Positions 23,507 to 25,454 of a stretch of 25,454 nt of DNA are shown here, one piece after another. Source of the stretch: Thermoplasmata archaeon (lineage in GTDB: Archaea; Thermoplasmatota; Thermoplasmata; Lutacidiplasmatales; UBA184); assembly GCA_022750355.1 (NCBI GenBank), contig JAKIVW010000013.1:1-25454 (forward strand), given 5' to 3'. The translations under genes were made by a program, and so were the position numbers. Under the pieces are notes generated by a model. That model saw nothing but the letters and a program-made list of their open reading frames with translations, was not told the origin of the DNA and searched no databases. How positions within the stretch are numbered: the stretch's first letter is position 1; the number at the start of each line of letters is the position of its first letter.

Positions 23507-25330
23507 ATGGAGCTCGACAGTTCGGTTCGTTCGGTCCAGGAGGAGAATCGCCGGACCGGCCGGCCACCGCTGACGGGCCGTTCTCGTTCCACGACTGAGC
23601 TAGTGCCATCCCCTTCGTCATGGGGGCGGGGGAGCCAGCGCTCCGCGCTGCTCTACCTTCTCACTCCGATCGTGGCGGGTGGGGTGGCGGCCGCCACGCT
23701 CGGCATCTCGCTCGGGGGAGTTGCGGGGTACCTCCCGACCGCCTCGATCGATCTACTGTACTCTTTCCTGCGCATGTGCGCGGCGTACGCCGCTTCGCTC
23801 GGCTTCGCGCTGGCGTACGGCTACTATGCAGCGACTCGGCGTCAAGGCGAACGGGTGATGATACCGGTCCTGGACATCCTGCAATCGGTTCCCATCCTCG
23901 GGTTTTTTCCCGTCGCGATCGTCGTGCTCGCGGGACTCACCCCCCACAGCTGGCTCGGACCCAACATCGCGTCGGTGTTCCTCATCTTCACCTCGATGGC
24001 CTGGAACATGGTCTTCGGGGTCTACGAATCGGTGAAGACGCTCCCGGCGGACCTGCGGGAGGCGACGGACTCCTTCGGCGTCCGCGGGGTACAGCGATTC
24101 CGCCAGGTGTTGTTCCCGGCCATGGTGAATCGGCTGGTGTACAACTCGGTCCTTTCCTGGACGGCCGGCTGGTTCTTCCTGGTGGAGGCCGAGATCTTTA
24201 CGACGAACGGAGGGGGTGCCCTACCGGGGATCGGCAGTTACCTATCGTTCGCGGCGGGGGCCCACGACGGCACGGCGTTCCTCACAGGTCTCATCCTGCT
24301 GGTGATCCTCATCGCACTGCTCGACTTTGGCGTCTGGCGACCCCTCGGCCACTTCGCGGAGCGGTTCCGGTACGACCAATCCCCGTCCGGGGAAGGGGAC
24401 TCCTCGGGGTTGGGAGCGACGAACACCCGGTTCCGACGCGCGGCCGCCTACATCACGCGCGGGGTCAGGTCGGGGGTGACTCGGGTCAGCACCCCCTTTG
24501 TGCAACTCGCGGCGATACCGTTCCGGTCCGGCCCCGGTCGCCGGCGGACTGACGGGAACCATCCGGCGTTGTACTACGGGATCTTGGGTGGGATTCTGGT
24601 GACGGTTTGGCTCCTGCTGATCGCGATCGTGGTGGCCATCTTCAACGTATTCTCGGCCCCCCTGGTCTCTTCGGTACGCGGCCAGATACTCGAGCTCCCG
24701 CTCGCGATGGGTTCTTCGCTGATCCGGGTCGCCGTGGCGTTCGCCTTCTGTCTCGCCATTGCGCTGCCCCTCGCCACGGCCATCTCCCGCCGACCTCGGG
24801 CCGCTCGGGTCGGACTTCCGATCGTCGAGGTCATCGCCTCCTTCCCCGCGACCGCCCTTTTCCCGGTCATCATCTTCGAATTGATCCCCTACATCAGCGG
24901 CGAGGGCGCGGCCGTCCTCATGTTGATGACGGGAATGCTCTGGTACCTGTTCTTCAACCTGCTCTCGGGGATCCGCTCGCTCCCGCCGGACTTGGAGGAG
25001 GCGTCCCGTTCGTTCGGTGTCAAAGGCCGGGGTTTCTTCACCAAGGTCTTACTGCCCGGGATTTTCCCGGCCCTGATCACCGGCTCCATCACCGCGTTCG
25101 GTGGGGGATGGAACACGCTCATCGTCGCCGAGTACCTCAACGTGGGCACCTCCCAGAAGTTCCAACTTTTGGGAGTCGGATCTTCGATCGATATCGGTTA
25201 CGCGGAGCCGAACGGGCTTCCGCTCATGGTCGCCGCGCTCCTCACGCTGGTGCTCACGGTCATCACCATCAACGAACTCATATGGAAGCCACTCTACCGC
25301 CGGGCGGTCGAGAAGTACCGGTACGACTGA
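23507..25330 (+). CDS. ABC transporter permease, tandem-duplicated, NitT/TauT-like
   Basis: A 607-residue protein with two fused BPD_transp_1 permease domains (about residues 45-290 and 365-600) joined by a charged cytoplasmic linker. Each has an ATPase-contacting EAA-type loop: LPADLREATDSFGVRG near residue 180 and LPPDLEEASRSFGVKG near 495. The LDILQSVPILGFFPVAI and EVIASFPATALFPVII segments are the paired helix motifs of each half. It fits the duplicated permease of anion-type ABC systems (COG4986-like), where one chain can make the whole channel. The start is ATG 23507; an upstream extension from 23408 has no family features. The ATPase gene follows after 42 bases. The substrate is unknown. 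Confidence 0.9.
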   Translation: MELDSSVRSVQEENRRTGRPPLTGRSRSTTELVPSPSSWGRGSQRSALLYLLTPIVAGGVAAATLGISLGGVAGYLPTASIDLLYSFLRMCAAYAASLGFALAYGYYAATRRQGERVMIPVLDILQSVPILGFFPVAIVVLAGLTPHSWLGPNIASVFLIFTSMAWNMVFGVYESVKTLPADLREATDSFGVRGVQRFRQVLFPAMVNRLVYNSVLSWTAGWFFLVEAEIFTTNGGGALPGIGSYLSFAAGAHDGTAFLTGLILLVILIALLDFGVWRPLGHFAERFRYDQSPSGEGDSSGLGATNTRFRRAAAYITRGVRSGVTRVSTPFVQLAAIPFRSGPGRRRTDGNHPALYYGILGGILVTVWLLLIAIVVAIFNVFSAPLVSSVRGQILELPLAMGSSLIRVAVAFAFCLAIALPLATAISRRPRAARVGLPIVEVIASFPATALFPVIIFELIPYISGEGAAVLMLMTGMLWYLFFNLLSGIRSLPPDLEEASRSFGVKGRGFFTKVLLPGIFPALITGSITAFGGGWNTLIVAEYLNVGTSQKFQLLGVGSSIDIGYAEPNGLPLMVAALLTLVLTVITINELIWKPLYRRAVEKYRYD

Positions 25331-25372
25331 CGCGCGCCGGGACGAGGACCGAGAGGCGCGGGGAGGGCACAG

Positions 25373-25454
25373 ATGGCACTGATCCGTCTGGACCACGTCG
25401 GCAAGAGCTTCGCGTCCCGCCACGGGTCCATGTCGATCATGGAGGACATCAATT
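25373..25454 (+). CDS. ABC transporter ATP-binding protein, 3'-truncated by window edge
   Basis: The first 27 codons are present. They read ALIRLDHVGKSFASRHGS and then MSIMEDIN, the typical opening strands of an ABC ATPase ahead of its Walker A loop, which lies past the window. GGGAGGG about six bases before ATG 25373 is a good ribosome-binding site. It follows the duplicated permease and is most likely its partner ATPase of the NitT/TauT type. Confidence 0.8.
   Translation, partial: MALIRLDHVGKSFASRHGSMSIMEDIN

Overview
The window is GC-rich and looks archaeal, most likely from a Thermoplasmatota-type lineage (the phylum is an inference). Archaeal markers are a glutamyl-tRNA synthetase of the archaeal type, the RNase P protein subunit Rnp4 (Rpp21/Rpr2 family), the rRNA-modifying enzyme Tsr3, a DhnA-type class I fructose-bisphosphate aldolase, two tRNA genes without an encoded CCA, one tRNA split by a bulge-helix-bulge intron, TATA-like boxes placed for leaderless transcripts, and a secreted Kelch-type repeat protein of a style common in Thermoplasmata genomes.

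Bases 2-9174 form one tightly packed plus-strand operon: a 5'-truncated DUF998 membrane protein, full-length transketolase, a transaldolase/glucose-6-phosphate isomerase fusion, a HAD phosphatase, 6-phosphogluconate dehydrogenase, glucose-6-phosphate dehydrogenase and 6-phosphogluconolactonase. Junctions overlap by 4, 4, 8 and 16 bases or are separated by 11 and 2 bases. A ROK-family, polyphosphate-glucokinase-like gene ends one base away on the other strand (9176-9958). Together these encode glucose phosphorylation, both oxidative steps and the lactonase step to ribulose 5-phosphate, most of the carbon-rearranging branch, and recycling of fructose 6-phosphate to glucose 6-phosphate. Most archaea lack this oxidative pentose phosphate pathway, so a complete bacterial-style operon inside an archaeal gene context is the most notable system here.

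Bases 10078-12730 hold a small membrane protein and a 708-residue secreted Kelch-repeat protein. The following 310-base gap (12731-13040) has no convincing gene but contains dense, partly interlocking inverted repeats. Then come minus-strand genes for tRNA-Leu(CAA), Rnp4 and a two-zinc-ribbon protein. A compact AT-rich divergent promoter separates these from a plus-strand RuvC/RNase H-fold protein, followed by gltX, a VOC-fold enzyme and an MFS transporter. The MFS gene overlaps tail-to-tail with a cation diffusion facilitator.

The right part carries fructose-bisphosphate aldolase overlapping tsr3, a PPP-family phosphatase, tRNA-Gln(CTG) with a 34-base intron in the T-loop (position 59/60), a DUF167 protein, a triple zinc-ribbon protein with an Arg/Gly-rich tail, and the start of an anion-type ABC transporter operon (tandem-duplicated permease, then an ATPase cut by the window edge).
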